From an uncultured Psychrobacter sp. (lineage in GTDB: Bacteria > Pseudomonadota > Gammaproteobacteria > Pseudomonadales > Moraxellaceae): a DNA stretch of 64,000 nt. A program made the translations under genes and the position numbers. The notes below the pieces were generated by a model. The model was not told the origin of the DNA. It searched no databases and saw only the letters and a program-made list of their open reading frames with translations. Below, in pieces: positions 18,244 to 27,903 of the stretch (positions within the stretch are counted from its first letter, which is position 1; each line of letters opens with the position of its first letter). The DNA is taken from the NCBI GenBank assembly GCA_947501045.1, contig CANMUI010000008.1:72558-136557 (forward strand), in the 5' to 3' direction.

Positions 18244-19080
18244 ATGCCGAGCTACCCTGCTTGTAAAATAAGCAACTCAGATAATCAAATAAACATATTA
18301 CAGATTACAGATATGCATCTGTCTGCAGCTGCCATTATGGCTGATAAAGAGCTGGGGTCTAAGTTTTGTTGTGAACATAAATTTGAAGCGGTTTTAGCGC
18401 AAGCGCTTAATGAAGATATTCGCTGCGATTTAATTTTGGTCACTGGCGACTTGGTAAGTAAAGTACAGCCTGCTATTTATGATTATATCTTTAGGGTATT
18501 AGCAGCTACCAATATTCCCTTTGCCTGTATTGCTGGCAATCATGATGTTACAGAAGAGCTAAATTCCGAATTGCCCTTTTCTCAGCGGCAATTTATTGCC
18601 TGTCCTGCTGATTCGCGTCTGCTTAATCGCCATGTCATTCATACTGACTATTGGCAAATACTATTATTAAATTCTGCTGTACCAGGCAAAATAGCAGGCG
18701 AGATTAATAGCTCTGATTTGGATTGGTTGTGCGAGCAGCTAACTCATTGTGACAAGCCTGCGCTCATTGCGCTACACCATCATGTACTGCTTATGCACTC
18801 AAATTGGATAGATACATACATTGCCAAAAATGCAGAAATGTTTTGGCAACGTATGCAGCCCTTTTCACATCTGCGCATCGTTATCAACGGTCATACGCAT
18901 CAAGAACAAACCGCTAGCTATAAAGGTGTCACCGTCTACACTACGCCTTCTACCTGCTATCAGTATAAACCTTGTGCGGATGATTTTGCTTATGATAAAA
19001 AGGCAAAACCGGGCTATCGCTGGTTGCAATTAGCCAACAATGGGCAAGTTGCAAGCTGGATAAAAAGATTAGATACTTGA
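18244..19080 (+). CDS. cpdA: 3',5'-cyclic AMP phosphodiesterase CpdA
   Basis: Class III metallophosphoesterase that hydrolyses cAMP. 278 residues. The five metal-binding motifs appear in order: ITDMH (D-x-H), VTGDLV (GD), AGNHD (GNHD), ALHHH, and INGHTHQ (GHxH). Length and the NGHTH spacing fit CpdA rather than larger phosphatases. An AAGAG site lies about eight bases ahead of the ATG. It precedes dksA, a common Moraxellaceae neighbourhood. The exact substrate is inferred from family. Confidence 0.85.
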   Translation: MPSYPACKISNSDNQINILQITDMHLSAAAIMADKELGSKFCCEHKFEAVLAQALNEDIRCDLILVTGDLVSKVQPAIYDYIFRVLAATNIPFACIAGNHDVTEELNSELPFSQRQFIACPADSRLLNRHVIHTDYWQILLLNSAVPGKIAGEINSSDLDWLCEQLTHCDKPALIALHHHVLLMHSNWIDTYIAKNAEMFWQRMQPFSHLRIVINGHTHQEQTASYKGVTVYTTPSTCYQYKPCADDFAYDKKAKPGYRWLQLANNGQVASWIKRLDT

Positions 19081-19114
19081 CGGTTATTTTATTGACTGTG
19101 GGTACCGTGCTTTA

Positions 19115-19145
19115 GCCATACCTATACAAACGGTATCAGTATGGC
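19115..19145 (+). terminator. Hairpin behind cpdA
   Basis: GCCATACCTATAC and GTATCAGTATGGC form a 13-base arm pair with two mismatches and a five-base loop. Only AGTTTAAAT follows, so termination is uncertain. Confidence 0.35.
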
Positions 19146-19351
19146 AGTTTAAATACGGTTACTAAAGACATTGTAATTGAAATAACAATACACAACCTCA
19201 ATATAAGCATACCATCAACTAGCTGTGTTATTTGCGTTACTATATGGTAAAACGTTCTATAATAAGATAAGTAAAGTCTGTTGTCCTGTATTTAAGCCTT
19301 ATCTTTTAAAACGTCGTTTTGTTGAATTAATTTAAAGAGTAGGATATCCAT

Positions 19352-19792
19352 ATGAGCAATCTGACTACCAATCCAAACGATACTAAGTTTACCCCCTATG
19401 TGCCTGCCAAAGACGAAGAGTACATGTCTGATACCCAGTTGGAGCACTTTAGAAGCATTTTGTTGGACTGGAAAGAACAGCTGATTGGTGAAGCTGATCG
19501 TACCAAAACCTATATTCAAGATGAGTCAAGCGCTATGCCAGATATTAATGATCGCGCCACTCAAGAAGAAGAGTTTGCCTTGGCACTGCGTACCCGTGAC
19601 CGTGAGCGCAAACTTATTCGTAAGATCGACAAGTCTATAGCAGAGATAGAGAGTGAAGACTATGGTTTTTGTGAGACTTGCGGGGTTGAGATTGGTTTGC
19701 GCCGCCTAGAGGCTCGTCCAACTGCTACGCAGTGTATCGATTGTAAGACCTTATCTGAGATAAAAGAGCGCCAAAACCAAGGTCATACTTAA
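19352..19792 (+). CDS. dksA: RNA polymerase-binding transcription factor DksA
   Basis: DksA enters the RNA polymerase secondary channel and works with ppGpp. 146 residues. A long coiled coil carries the acidic tip (Asp64 and Asp67 in MPDINDRAT), and the zinc finger ligands Cys107, Cys110, Cys128 and Cys131 are intact (FCETCG and CIDCK). TSEIKER-like C-terminal helix ends the protein. It lies 29 bases ahead of gluQ, and dksA-gluQ is a widespread gammaproteobacterial pair. Confidence 0.97.
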   Translation: MSNLTTNPNDTKFTPYVPAKDEEYMSDTQLEHFRSILLDWKEQLIGEADRTKTYIQDESSAMPDINDRATQEEEFALALRTRDRERKLIRKIDKSIAEIESEDYGFCETCGVEIGLRRLEARPTATQCIDCKTLSEIKERQNQGHT

Positions 19793-19821
19793 AAGCCTAT
19801 TTTAATCTTGAGTCATTTATT

Positions 19822-20835
19822 TTGACATTCAGCGACTACAGTCCTAATGTATTGGCACAGACGTCACCACTGTCGTCTCTAACTCCTACTGGACGTTTTG
19901 CTCCTTCTCCTACTGGCGAGCTGCACTTAGGCTCGCTAACCACCGCCCTGGCAAGCTATTGTCATATCAAATCGCTAGGTGGCGACTGGCTATTACGTAT
20001 TGAAGATACTGATACTGAACGCTGCGATCAGCAATTTAGTGAGCAGATATTAATAGATTTAGAAGCGTTAGGTTTGCACTGGGATAGTGATGTGCTCTAC
20101 CAATCCGAGCGTATCGATATTTACAATGATTATCTCTCATCAGCACTAGCGCCTTTAACGTATGGCTGTCAGTGCTCACGTAAAAGCCTACAGCACTATT
20201 GGTCACAACAAGCGAGCGGACGACAAAAGCTTATAAAAGATGGCCATTTATTATCTGATACAACCTCTCACCGTCAGCTACCGATCAATAAACAGCGTTA
20301 TCCGCGCTGCTGTATAGACGCCAACCTTGATAAAGAAAAACACAAGCTACGCTTGCAGTTGCCTGATTATTACCTCGGTTTTATGGATGGTCTGCAAGGA
20401 TTGCAATGGAGCAATCCACAGCAAACTTTGGGCGATATGGTCGTACGCCGTCAAGATGGCATGATTAATTATATTTTGGCGGCCAGTATTGACGATGGTT
20501 TACAGCAAGTTACCCACATTATGCGCGGTTTGGATATCTTGCCAATGACTGCAGCTCAGATCAGTATTATGTCCATGACACGCTTGCCCGCTGTTGACTA
20601 CTGGTATCACCTGCCTCTAATATGTCATCCCGATGGTCAAAAACTCTCCAAACAGAACCTTGCTCAGCCTATTGATACTCGTAAGCCGGGCCAACTACTA
20701 GCCACAGCTTTACAGCTATTGAAGCAGCCAGTAGTCGAGATAGACACACCTACGCGTATGCTCAAGCAAGCGATTAGCCAGTGGGATAACACCGTGCTAC
20801 AACACGTACAGCATCTACCTGTGCCTAATACCTAA
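19822..20835 (+). CDS. gluQ: Glutamyl-Q tRNA(Asp) synthetase
   Basis: Truncated GluRS-like enzyme that attaches glutamate to queuosine in the anticodon of tRNA-Asp. 337 residues. The HIGH-type motif is GRFAPSPTGELHLGSL; the zinc site is seen as CQC and a following YPRCC; the KMSKS-type loop is QKLSKQN. There is no anticodon-binding domain. No ATG occurs before the first motif, so the start is most likely the TTG at 19822; translation may be coupled to dksA. A full-length gltX is present near the other end of the window. Confidence 0.9.
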   Translation: MTFSDYSPNVLAQTSPLSSLTPTGRFAPSPTGELHLGSLTTALASYCHIKSLGGDWLLRIEDTDTERCDQQFSEQILIDLEALGLHWDSDVLYQSERIDIYNDYLSSALAPLTYGCQCSRKSLQHYWSQQASGRQKLIKDGHLLSDTTSHRQLPINKQRYPRCCIDANLDKEKHKLRLQLPDYYLGFMDGLQGLQWSNPQQTLGDMVVRRQDGMINYILAASIDDGLQQVTHIMRGLDILPMTAAQISIMSMTRLPAVDYWYHLPLICHPDGQKLSKQNLAQPIDTRKPGQLLATALQLLKQPVVEIDTPTRMLKQAISQWDNTVLQHVQHLPVPNT

Positions 20836-20866
20836 TAAGTAATGTGCTTGGCTTAAAAGTATTGGT

Positions 20867-22120
20867 TTAAAAGTAACGTCCTTGGCTTTTTTCTATATTA
20901 GGGCTTTCTTTGTGAATCTTTAGCAGCAGCGCTACCATAACGAGGCTAATAAGCATCGATGAGCCGCCATAACTAAAAAACGGCATGGTCAAACCTTTAG
21001 TTGGCATCGCTCCCATATTCATCGCAGCATTAATAATAGTTTGCCCAATAAAAATCACGCCAATACCAAATGCGGTATAACTCATCCGCATTTGACGGCG
21101 TTTTAAAGCATTGTAGCTAATCCGCATTGCACTACCGATAATTAGGGCTTCTAGTAGTAAGACCATCGTAACGCCTACAAAGCCCAGCTCCTCCCCAGTA
21201 ATAGCTAATAAAAAGTCGGTATGAGCTTCTGGTAAATGCGAGAGCTTTTGCACACTTTCACCATAACCTACTCCGGTAAACTCACCTCGACCAAAGGCGA
21301 TTAAGCTACGTGCCAGCTGATAATCCGTATCTTGAATATCATCAAAGGGGTCTAAAAAAGACAAAGCTCGCGTTAATCGGTACTGTACCATGGTGACAGC
21401 CAGCACGCCGAGCACACCAACGACTGCTCCTAAGGCTATAAACTGCTTGTAAGGGGCACCAGCGATATAAAACATCGCAAACACCGTTCCAACGATAACG
21501 ACTAACGAGCCAAAATCTGGCTGCAATAATAATAAGAAAGTAAGCAGGCCAATAACCAAAGAGATACGTAAAAAACCGTCCCAGCCGTTACGAACCTCAA
21601 AAGAGCGCCGCACCACAAAATCAGCCACAAAAACAATCACCACCAGCTTGGCCAATTCTGCCACCTGAAAGTTGATGACACCTAAATTAAGCCAACGCTT
21701 GGAGCCATTGATCGGCGTGCCAAACAGTGTTGCTATTAACAAAGCTCCAGTGATACCCAATAAAATAAATTGAGTCTCGGTCTGGTACAACGTTCTGAGG
21801 GGCACAAAATAATAAGGAATAGCAGCAACGATCAGACCGATACCCATGTATAGCAGCTGATGTTCAAAAAAATACAGCTCTGACATACCGCGGCTGAGCG
21901 CAAAGGGAATGGAGGCAGAGGCGACCATGAGTAGACTCAGCACCATCATACAACCGACACTAGACAATAAAATAGCGCTAGCTGAGGGCAAAGAGAGCAC
22001 ACCATCTGAGCTTGTTGCGGGCTGAGACTTTTGAGAAGAACGAGCACGAGAGAGAAAAGAGAGAGCCATAATATTTAAATACACTAGCAAACGAAAAACA
22101 CGGCATTTATTAAATGCCAC
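20867..22120 (-). CDS. ftsW: Peptidoglycan glycosyltransferase FtsW
   Basis: SEDS-family septal glycan polymerase. About 417 residues with ten hydrophobic helices; family motifs include NGSKRWLNLG, QPDFGSLVV, GRGEFTGVGYGES, LPEAHTDFLLAITGEELGF and the C-terminal PFFSYGGSSM. The frame opens with GTG at 22120; an ATG at 22069 (MALSFLSRARSS) is the alternative and neither has a strong ribosome binding site. It follows murD by 203 bases on the same strand. FtsW rather than RodA is chosen from the murD link and the sequence. Confidence 0.92.
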   Translation of the reverse strand: MAFNKCRVFRLLVYLNIMALSFLSRARSSQKSQPATSSDGVLSLPSASAILLSSVGCMMVLSLLMVASASIPFALSRGMSELYFFEHQLLYMGIGLIVAAIPYYFVPLRTLYQTETQFILLGITGALLIATLFGTPINGSKRWLNLGVINFQVAELAKLVVIVFVADFVVRRSFEVRNGWDGFLRISLVIGLLTFLLLLQPDFGSLVVIVGTVFAMFYIAGAPYKQFIALGAVVGVLGVLAVTMVQYRLTRALSFLDPFDDIQDTDYQLARSLIAFGRGEFTGVGYGESVQKLSHLPEAHTDFLLAITGEELGFVGVTMVLLLEALIIGSAMRISYNALKRRQMRMSYTAFGIGVIFIGQTIINAAMNMGAMPTKGLTMPFFSYGGSSMLISLVMVALLLKIHKESPNIEKSQGRYF

Positions 22121-22323
22121 CGTTTAAAACTACCTAAAGACGTGCGATCAGAGTAAAACACTGTTACCTAACACTAATTATTATCTAACACTAGTAAATC
22201 AAGCAATATGAAGATTTAGCAGTTTTATTAAGAAATTGTTGATATTCATTATTGATATCATATAGAGCACGACAGTAACAGTAATTAGTAAGCAAAACAA
22301 TTATTTGTCATATGAAATGTTTA

Positions 22324-23760
22324 CTAAACTGCGCTATCAGAAGTATAACTGTCAGTCATTAATTGCATAACCATCTGACTAAAAACCTCACCACGCTCTG
22401 CATAACCATTGAACTGATCAAAGCTTGCACACGCCGGTGACAACAGTACCGCTTGTACTTGCGATAAACTGCTTGCTGTCACCTGCTGAATAGTTACAAA
22501 CGCCCTATCTAGCGTTTGACACTGATGTAGCACAACCTCATTACTGAGCGTGTCTGCACGTAAATGCTGTTCAATCTGCTGACTATCCTCACCAATAAGC
22601 AGGACTTGACTGACGTACTTATTAATAAAAGGCGTCAACTCCCCAAATTGCTGTCCTTTACCTTGACCGCCTAGAATCAATAATAGCTTGCCATCTTTTG
22701 GAGCATATACCGCTCCTAGACCTTCAATAGCAGCCAAGGTTGAGCCGACGTTAGTACCCTTAGAGTCGTTAAAATAGTCAATGCCTGCCACTGTAGCTAC
22801 GTACTGGCAACGATGATCAAGCCCTGAAAAACACTGTAATGTGGCTAGCATACTATCAAGTGGTAGACCAGCAAGCTCGCCTAATGCTAGAGCTGCTAAG
22901 GCATTAAGTAGGTTGTGACGGCCTTTTATAATAAGTTTATCTGCCGATAATAAGCGCTCGGTACCTCGCGCCAGATAAATCTGACCATTAGGATCAGTAA
23001 TTAATCCATACTGACCTTTATCAGGAGCACGAATACCAATGCTCAAACGCGGTAAGTTATCTGCCACCAGCGGGCGTGTCAGAGCGTCTTCTCGGTTGAT
23101 AACCACTGATTTTGCGCCTTGAAAAATACGATGTTTGGCCTGATGATAACCGAGCATGTCGCCATGACGATCCAAATGATCAGGAGACATGTTAAGTACG
23201 GTGGCTACTTGCGCCCCTAAATTAGTCACCGTTTCTAATTGAAAACTAGATAACTCAAGAACGGCTAAGGCCATGTTTTTGTTGGATAATAGATTGAGAG
23301 CTGGCACGCCGATATTACCGCCCACCCCGACATTGATACCAGCATCAGCTGCCATTTTGCCAACCAGAGTAGTTACTGTACTTTTGGCGTTGGAACCAGT
23401 AATAGCGACAATAGGCACCTTACAAGCATCACAAAACAGCTGAATATCGCTTACGATCGGGATATTGGCTTGTTTTGCAGCAGCGATGCCCTCAGTTTCA
23501 AGGGAGATACCGGGACTAATAATAATACGCGCAGCTTTCTGCAATAGATCTGCATCGATTGCTCCAAACCTGCGAATCTCAACAGTTGGGGGCAGCTTAT
23601 CTACTAGCGTTGGTGCCAACTGCGCATCTGTTATTGCCACATGGTAACCTTGCTCGGTCAAATACTGTGCCGCTGATAACCCTGATTGTCCTAATCCGAC
23701 CACCACTTGTAAGCCACCACCTTTATGAATTAAGTTGTCTTTTGTAGCAAGGGTCGTCAT
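22324..23760 (-). CDS. murD: UDP-N-acetylmuramoylalanine--D-glutamate ligase
   Basis: Cytoplasmic Mur ligase that adds D-glutamate to UDP-MurNAc-L-Ala. 478 residues. The N-terminal domain has VVGLGQSGLSAAQYL; the P-loop region is AITGSNAKSTVTTLVG (the usual GTNGK/STT variant); NMSPDHLDRH and YFNDSKGTNVGSTLAAIEGL mark the central and C-terminal domains. A 620-base region lies upstream before the divergent SulP gene. Together with ftsW it is a detached piece of the division/cell-wall cluster found about 28 kb away. Confidence 0.96.
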   Translation of the reverse strand: MTTLATKDNLIHKGGGLQVVVGLGQSGLSAAQYLTEQGYHVAITDAQLAPTLVDKLPPTVEIRRFGAIDADLLQKAARIIISPGISLETEGIAAAKQANIPIVSDIQLFCDACKVPIVAITGSNAKSTVTTLVGKMAADAGINVGVGGNIGVPALNLLSNKNMALAVLELSSFQLETVTNLGAQVATVLNMSPDHLDRHGDMLGYHQAKHRIFQGAKSVVINREDALTRPLVADNLPRLSIGIRAPDKGQYGLITDPNGQIYLARGTERLLSADKLIIKGRHNLLNALAALALGELAGLPLDSMLATLQCFSGLDHRCQYVATVAGIDYFNDSKGTNVGSTLAAIEGLGAVYAPKDGKLLLILGGQGKGQQFGELTPFINKYVSQVLLIGEDSQQIEQHLRADTLSNEVVLHQCQTLDRAFVTIQQVTASSLSQVQAVLLSPACASFDQFNGYAERGEVFSQMVMQLMTDSYTSDSAV

Positions 23761-24441
23761 AACTTGTCCTCTCTTAGAGCTATTTAGAGCAGTTTACCTT
23801 TAACAGCAAACATTATTAGCGTCTGCCAATTTAGTAAAGCTGGATTTGGATGGGGCACCACTGCAACTTTCAGTAGCTACATGCATAACTTTAGCTCTGA
23901 TAGTTAGTAACGATAGAATAATAAAAAGCACGACTATCTAAATATATTGAGGATATCGTTTATGTTTGCACAAGGCTTTTTTGTTACTTTGTGCTATTAT
24001 GCGCATATTTTACATTAAGTTGCTACGCTGGTAACAAACGGTTGCTTCAAAAGCCTAGTGTCCCCTATGATGGATTTTATCTTACTACTATCAACCAGTT
24101 ACAGCAATAAATCATACGGTCACGGTGTTGCGGCGTAGACAGTCATACAAACGCTCTGTTCATTTTACCTGACAATCTATTTATTGTAATACTTTATCAT
24201 GTCCATTAACGCATTATCTTAAGTTTTTCATCATATTTTACTTTTAGTCATACTATAAATGGCTAGGTAACCCTGTTCTTTATTGACCTCTAACGAGAAT
24301 GCAAGGACAAAACCACCTAGCAGCTTTATTTTGTCAGGCGGGGCGTTGGCTTTTCTAACAGCGGCTGTTAGCTAATAATAAATGCTGTTGTTGGCTAATA
24401 ATCCTTTTTTGCTTTTAACCTTATGCAGTTACAGTTTATTT
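23761..24441. other. Region between murD and the SulP gene
   Basis: About 680 bases between divergent genes with no supported gene. An extended -10 (TGC-TATTAT, ending at 24000) points right, but it is about 440 bases from the SulP start and lacks a clear -35. Direct near-copies of GTTAGCTAATAAT and GTTGGCTAATAAT flank the first possible SulP start at 24382. Confidence 0.4.
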
Positions 24442-25941
24442 ATGACATCTTTTTTCGATAGTTTACGTGATGAGTGGTTTTCTAATATACGCGGCGATAC
24501 GTTGTCAGGGATAGTAGTTGCCTTAGCGCTGATCCCAGAAGCCATTGCTTTTTCTATTATCGCAGGCGTTGATCCAAAAGTTGGGCTATATGCCTCGTTT
24601 TGTATCGCGGTGGTGATTAGCTTCGTTGGTGGTCGTCCCGGCATGATTTCAGCAGCAACGGGGGCAATGGCACTAGTGATGGTGGATTTGGTCGCCGACC
24701 ATGGTTTGCAGTACTTATTGGCTGCAACCCTATTATGCGGTGCTATTCAGATCGTAATGGGTATCTTAAAGCTGGGTAACCTCATGCGCTTTGTTTCGCG
24801 CTCGGTGGTTATAGGCTTTGTCAATGCGCTCGCCATCTTGATCTTTGCCGCCCAGCTGCCTGAGCTTAATCCGGCAAATGATAAAGTCGGTCTGACCGTT
24901 TATATTATGACTGCAGCGGGCCTGGCAATCATCTACTTGTTTCCGCTACTGCCAAAGATTGGCCGCATTATCCCTTCGCCACTGGTCTGTATCGTTGGGC
25001 TTACGGCTGTGGCGTTGTATATGAATTTGGATATTCGTAACGTCGGTAGTATGGGCGATTTACCTGACTCACTCCCCGTGTTTTTGTTGCCAAACATTCC
25101 TCTTAATCTGGAAACCTTGCTAATTATTGCTCCTTATTCTATCGCTCTAGCAATCGTTGGTCTGCTTGAATCCATGATGACAGCGACTATTGTGGATGAA
25201 CTTACCGATACCCCTAGTAACAAAAACCGTGAATGCCGTGGTCAAGGCATTGCTAACGTGGTGTCGGGATTCTTTGGAGGCATGGCAGGCTGTGCGATGA
25301 TCGGCCAATCCATGATTAACGTAAAATCTGGTGGTCGTACCCGTTTATCAACACTAATGGCCGGAGTTATTTTACTTATTATGGTAGTCTTTTTAAGCGA
25401 CTGGGTCAGCCAAATACCGATGGCAGCTTTGGTTGCGGTCATGATTATGGTCTCTATCGGTACCTTTAACTGGCAGTCTATTCGCGAGTTTAAAACCCAT
25501 CCTCGATCTTTTAACATCGTAATGCTAGCGACTGTATTGACGACTATTTTCACTCATAATTTAGCGTATGGTGTCGGTGTTGGTGTGCTGCTATCTGCAC
25601 TAGCTTTTGCTAATAAGATTGGTCAGTTCTTAACCATAATGAGCGAATATGATGACAGTAGTAATACTCGTTATTACTATGTGCAAGGACAGGTGTTTTT
25701 TGCCTCTACTACACAGTTTATCGATAGCTTTGATACCAAAGAGGCGCTTGATAACGTTGAGATTGATGTAACTCAAGCGCACTTTTGGGATGTCAGCGCA
25801 GTTGATACCTTGGACAAATTGGTTATACGCTTGCAACGCGAAGGTATTAATGTCAAAGTAGTTGGTTTAAATAATGCCAGTCGTACTTTGATTGATCGCT
25901 TCTCTGTTCATGACCGTCGTGATATTGGTTTGCTTGATTAG
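24442..25941 (+). CDS. SulP-family inorganic anion transporter with STAS domain
   Basis: Secondary anion transporter, about 499 residues. Helix-rich N-terminal part starts with GIVVALALIPEAIAFSIIAG and GLYASF, the SulP signature; about 11-14 helices follow, including AATGAMALVM. A cytoplasmic STAS domain fills about residues 405-499 (YYVQGQVFFAS, then HFWDVSAVDTLDKLVI). The frame is open 20 codons further to an ATG at 24382, but MTSFFDSLRDEWF fits the family start better. The universal stress gene that follows in the same direction suggests joint function. Substrate (bicarbonate, sulfate or other) cannot be told from sequence. Confidence 0.88.
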   Translation: MTSFFDSLRDEWFSNIRGDTLSGIVVALALIPEAIAFSIIAGVDPKVGLYASFCIAVVISFVGGRPGMISAATGAMALVMVDLVADHGLQYLLAATLLCGAIQIVMGILKLGNLMRFVSRSVVIGFVNALAILIFAAQLPELNPANDKVGLTVYIMTAAGLAIIYLFPLLPKIGRIIPSPLVCIVGLTAVALYMNLDIRNVGSMGDLPDSLPVFLLPNIPLNLETLLIIAPYSIALAIVGLLESMMTATIVDELTDTPSNKNRECRGQGIANVVSGFFGGMAGCAMIGQSMINVKSGGRTRLSTLMAGVILLIMVVFLSDWVSQIPMAALVAVMIMVSIGTFNWQSIREFKTHPRSFNIVMLATVLTTIFTHNLAYGVGVGVLLSALAFANKIGQFLTIMSEYDDSSNTRYYYVQGQVFFASTTQFIDSFDTKEALDNVEIDVTQAHFWDVSAVDTLDKLVIRLQREGINVKVVGLNNASRTLIDRFSVHDRRDIGLLD

Positions 25942-26047
25942 TTTATGACCTCAGTTGGCTCAATTAGATCGGCCTGTAGTGATGGGTTTACTATATGAGC
26001 CGTTTTGTTTGACTGTAATTTTATTATTAAGATGATATGGTTGTCTT

Positions 26048-26902
26048 ATGAGTAATTTAAAACCAGATAGTGTGATTGCCTGTTTAGATTGTCCAGACCA
26101 TGTGCAAGCGGTACTAGATGCTAGTATGTGGGCATCAACGCGTTTGCAAGCACCTATCGGTCTGCTGCATGCGGTACCAAGCGTCCATCAAAAAGCTGCT
26201 TTGAACTACTCTGGCTGTATCAATATTGATGATGAAAGCACCTTACTAAATCAGTTTACTAGTCATGAGCATTTAGGTAACTCGGAGCTTAAGTCTCAAG
26301 GCAAATTACTACTGCATCAAGCAGGTTCTTACTGTGAACAGCAGCGACATAAGCGTAAAACTTATACTTTACATCGGCATGAGAATCTAAATGAAAGTAT
26401 TGATTATGTTGATGAGAAGTCGCAATTGATTGTTATAGGCCATGAAGTTAGTTGTAAATCCACTTTAAGTCAGCTAATACGGGTGAGCCACTGCCCTGTT
26501 TTGGTGACTCATGCACCATTTTCGTACCCTACTAGCGCTTTATTTGCTTTTGATAATCGGGCTACCTCTCATAAAATGCTCGATTGGTTATGTAAAACAC
26601 CGCTAGTTCGTGCGCTAACCATCCATATCGTCATGGTAGGTAAAGACAACTCCAATAATTGTGATGCACTGCGTGAAGCTTACGCGCGCCTAAAACAGGC
26701 AGGTATTAATTGCAAAAAGGCCTTGCTGGATTGCCGTGATGTTAGTGCAGCCTTGCATTATTATCAAAATGAACACAACCTTGGCTTGCTGATGTCAGGT
26801 GCCTTTGGTCAATCGCGCTTGCGTGAGCTTCTAAGAGGTAGCGATACTGAAAAGTTACTGCGCAGTACTAAAACCCCTTATCTACTTTTTCCAAAAACTT
26901 AA
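26048..26902 (+). CDS. Tandem-domain universal stress protein
   Basis: 284 residues made of two UspA-like domains (about 1-150 and 155-284). The first has SVIACLDCP, QLIVIGHE and VSHCPVLVTH; the second has ALFAFDNR and ends LMSGAFGQSRLRELLRGS, resembling the ATP-binding G-x-x-G-x9-G-S pattern, then TPYLLFP. It begins 106 bases behind the SulP gene and probably shares its transcript. A second protein of the same architecture is encoded at 32329. Role in stress or anion-transport control is inferred from the neighbour. Confidence 0.82.
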   Translation: MSNLKPDSVIACLDCPDHVQAVLDASMWASTRLQAPIGLLHAVPSVHQKAALNYSGCINIDDESTLLNQFTSHEHLGNSELKSQGKLLLHQAGSYCEQQRHKRKTYTLHRHENLNESIDYVDEKSQLIVIGHEVSCKSTLSQLIRVSHCPVLVTHAPFSYPTSALFAFDNRATSHKMLDWLCKTPLVRALTIHIVMVGKDNSNNCDALREAYARLKQAGINCKKALLDCRDVSAALHYYQNEHNLGLLMSGAFGQSRLRELLRGSDTEKLLRSTKTPYLLFPKT

Positions 26903-27414
26903 AGCTAAGTTCTTTTGTAAAATAACGCGCCTTGTATAAGCATTGTTCCTTAAACCTTCGAACAATCGCTTAAAACTTTGTACTACCAATCTCTAAGCAA
27001 AGTATCAAAATAAATATTTTGCTTATCCTACCGCTATTTGCTACTCCTCACTGTTTGTAATGTTTTCGCAACTCAGCGCTGTATAGCCTGCCCGCAAAGT
27101 ACAAAAGTTAGTTATAATAAAGCCTTTGTTGCAAACAACATTACAAAAATCCATAGACAGCTCTGCTGTATTTATTCCCCATCTATTTGGTATTAATTCA
27201 GAATAACGCGTTTATCAAGACAGGTTATTACGCCAATTACTCTGACAATATGAGGTTCATTTTACTCATAGTAGTCGCTGTTTTGAAACCAAACACACCT
27301 CCCCCTTGTGTGTGCTTGGCATAATTCTTGAATGACTACCTTAAGCATGGCGACGGTACAATGTATTGAAAGATACGCAATGGCTGGCGTCATTATTTAT
27401 ACAAGGAAATTTTT
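26903..27414 (+). other. Upstream region of glnK
   Basis: 512 bases with no supported gene. It contains the sigma-54-like site at 27317-27332. I did not see a clear NtrC-type dyad. Confidence 0.45.
27317..27332 (+). promoter_or_regulatory. Possible sigma-54 promoter of glnK-amt
   Basis: TGGCATAATTCTTGAA matches the sigma-54 pattern TGGCAC-N5-TTGCW with correct -24/-12 spacing, but the -12 GC is GA. It lies about 80 bases ahead of glnK, a gene commonly under nitrogen control. Confidence 0.35.
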
Positions 27415-27753
27415 ATGAAGTTAATCACTGCGATTTTGAAACCATTTAAGCTTGACGATGTGCGCGAAGCATTGTCGGATATTGGGGTTAAGGGCGTTAC
27501 GGTCACTGAGGTTAAGGGGTTTGGGCGCCAAAAAGGGCATACCGAGCTATATCGCGGTGCTGAGTACGTGGTGGACTTTTTACCCAAGGTAAAGGTTGAG
27601 GTAGCCGTTATTGATGAGATGGTCGAACCAGCTATCGAAGCTATCACCCGTATCGCTAGCACTGGCAAAATCGGTGATGGCAAAATATTTGTGACACCGC
27701 TTGAGCAAGTTATCCGTATTCGTACTGGTGAGACGGGACCTGATGCTATTTAG
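27415..27753 (+). CDS. glnK: Nitrogen regulatory protein P-II (GlnK)
   Basis: Trimeric PII signal protein. 112 residues, full length. The T-loop with uridylylation site Tyr51 (GHTELYRGAEY), the B-loop TGKIGDGKIFV and the C-loop RIRTGETG are intact. Because it lies directly ahead of an ammonium transporter gene on the same strand, it is GlnK rather than GlnB: its job would be to block the Amt channel when glutamine is high. ATG has AAGGAA ahead. Confidence 0.95.
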   Translation: MKLITAILKPFKLDDVREALSDIGVKGVTVTEVKGFGRQKGHTELYRGAEYVVDFLPKVKVEVAVIDEMVEPAIEAITRIASTGKIGDGKIFVTPLEQVIRIRTGETGPDAI

Positions 27754-27903
27754 GCTCTGTCTTAATCATTATATCAAACCAATAAACTATAACTGCACAC
27801 TAATGGTGCAAATGTGAGTCAACCAATGATCTAAACGTATAACGACATTCACAGTGTAATAGCAAACCAAACTACTGCATTATCAATTCAAGGGGGAATT
27901 AAG

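Noticed and set aside
19822..20835. A second glutamyl-tRNA synthetase
   Set aside because: It lacks the anticodon-binding domain and has the Q-tRNA synthetase zinc pattern, so it is gluQ and not a duplicate gltX.
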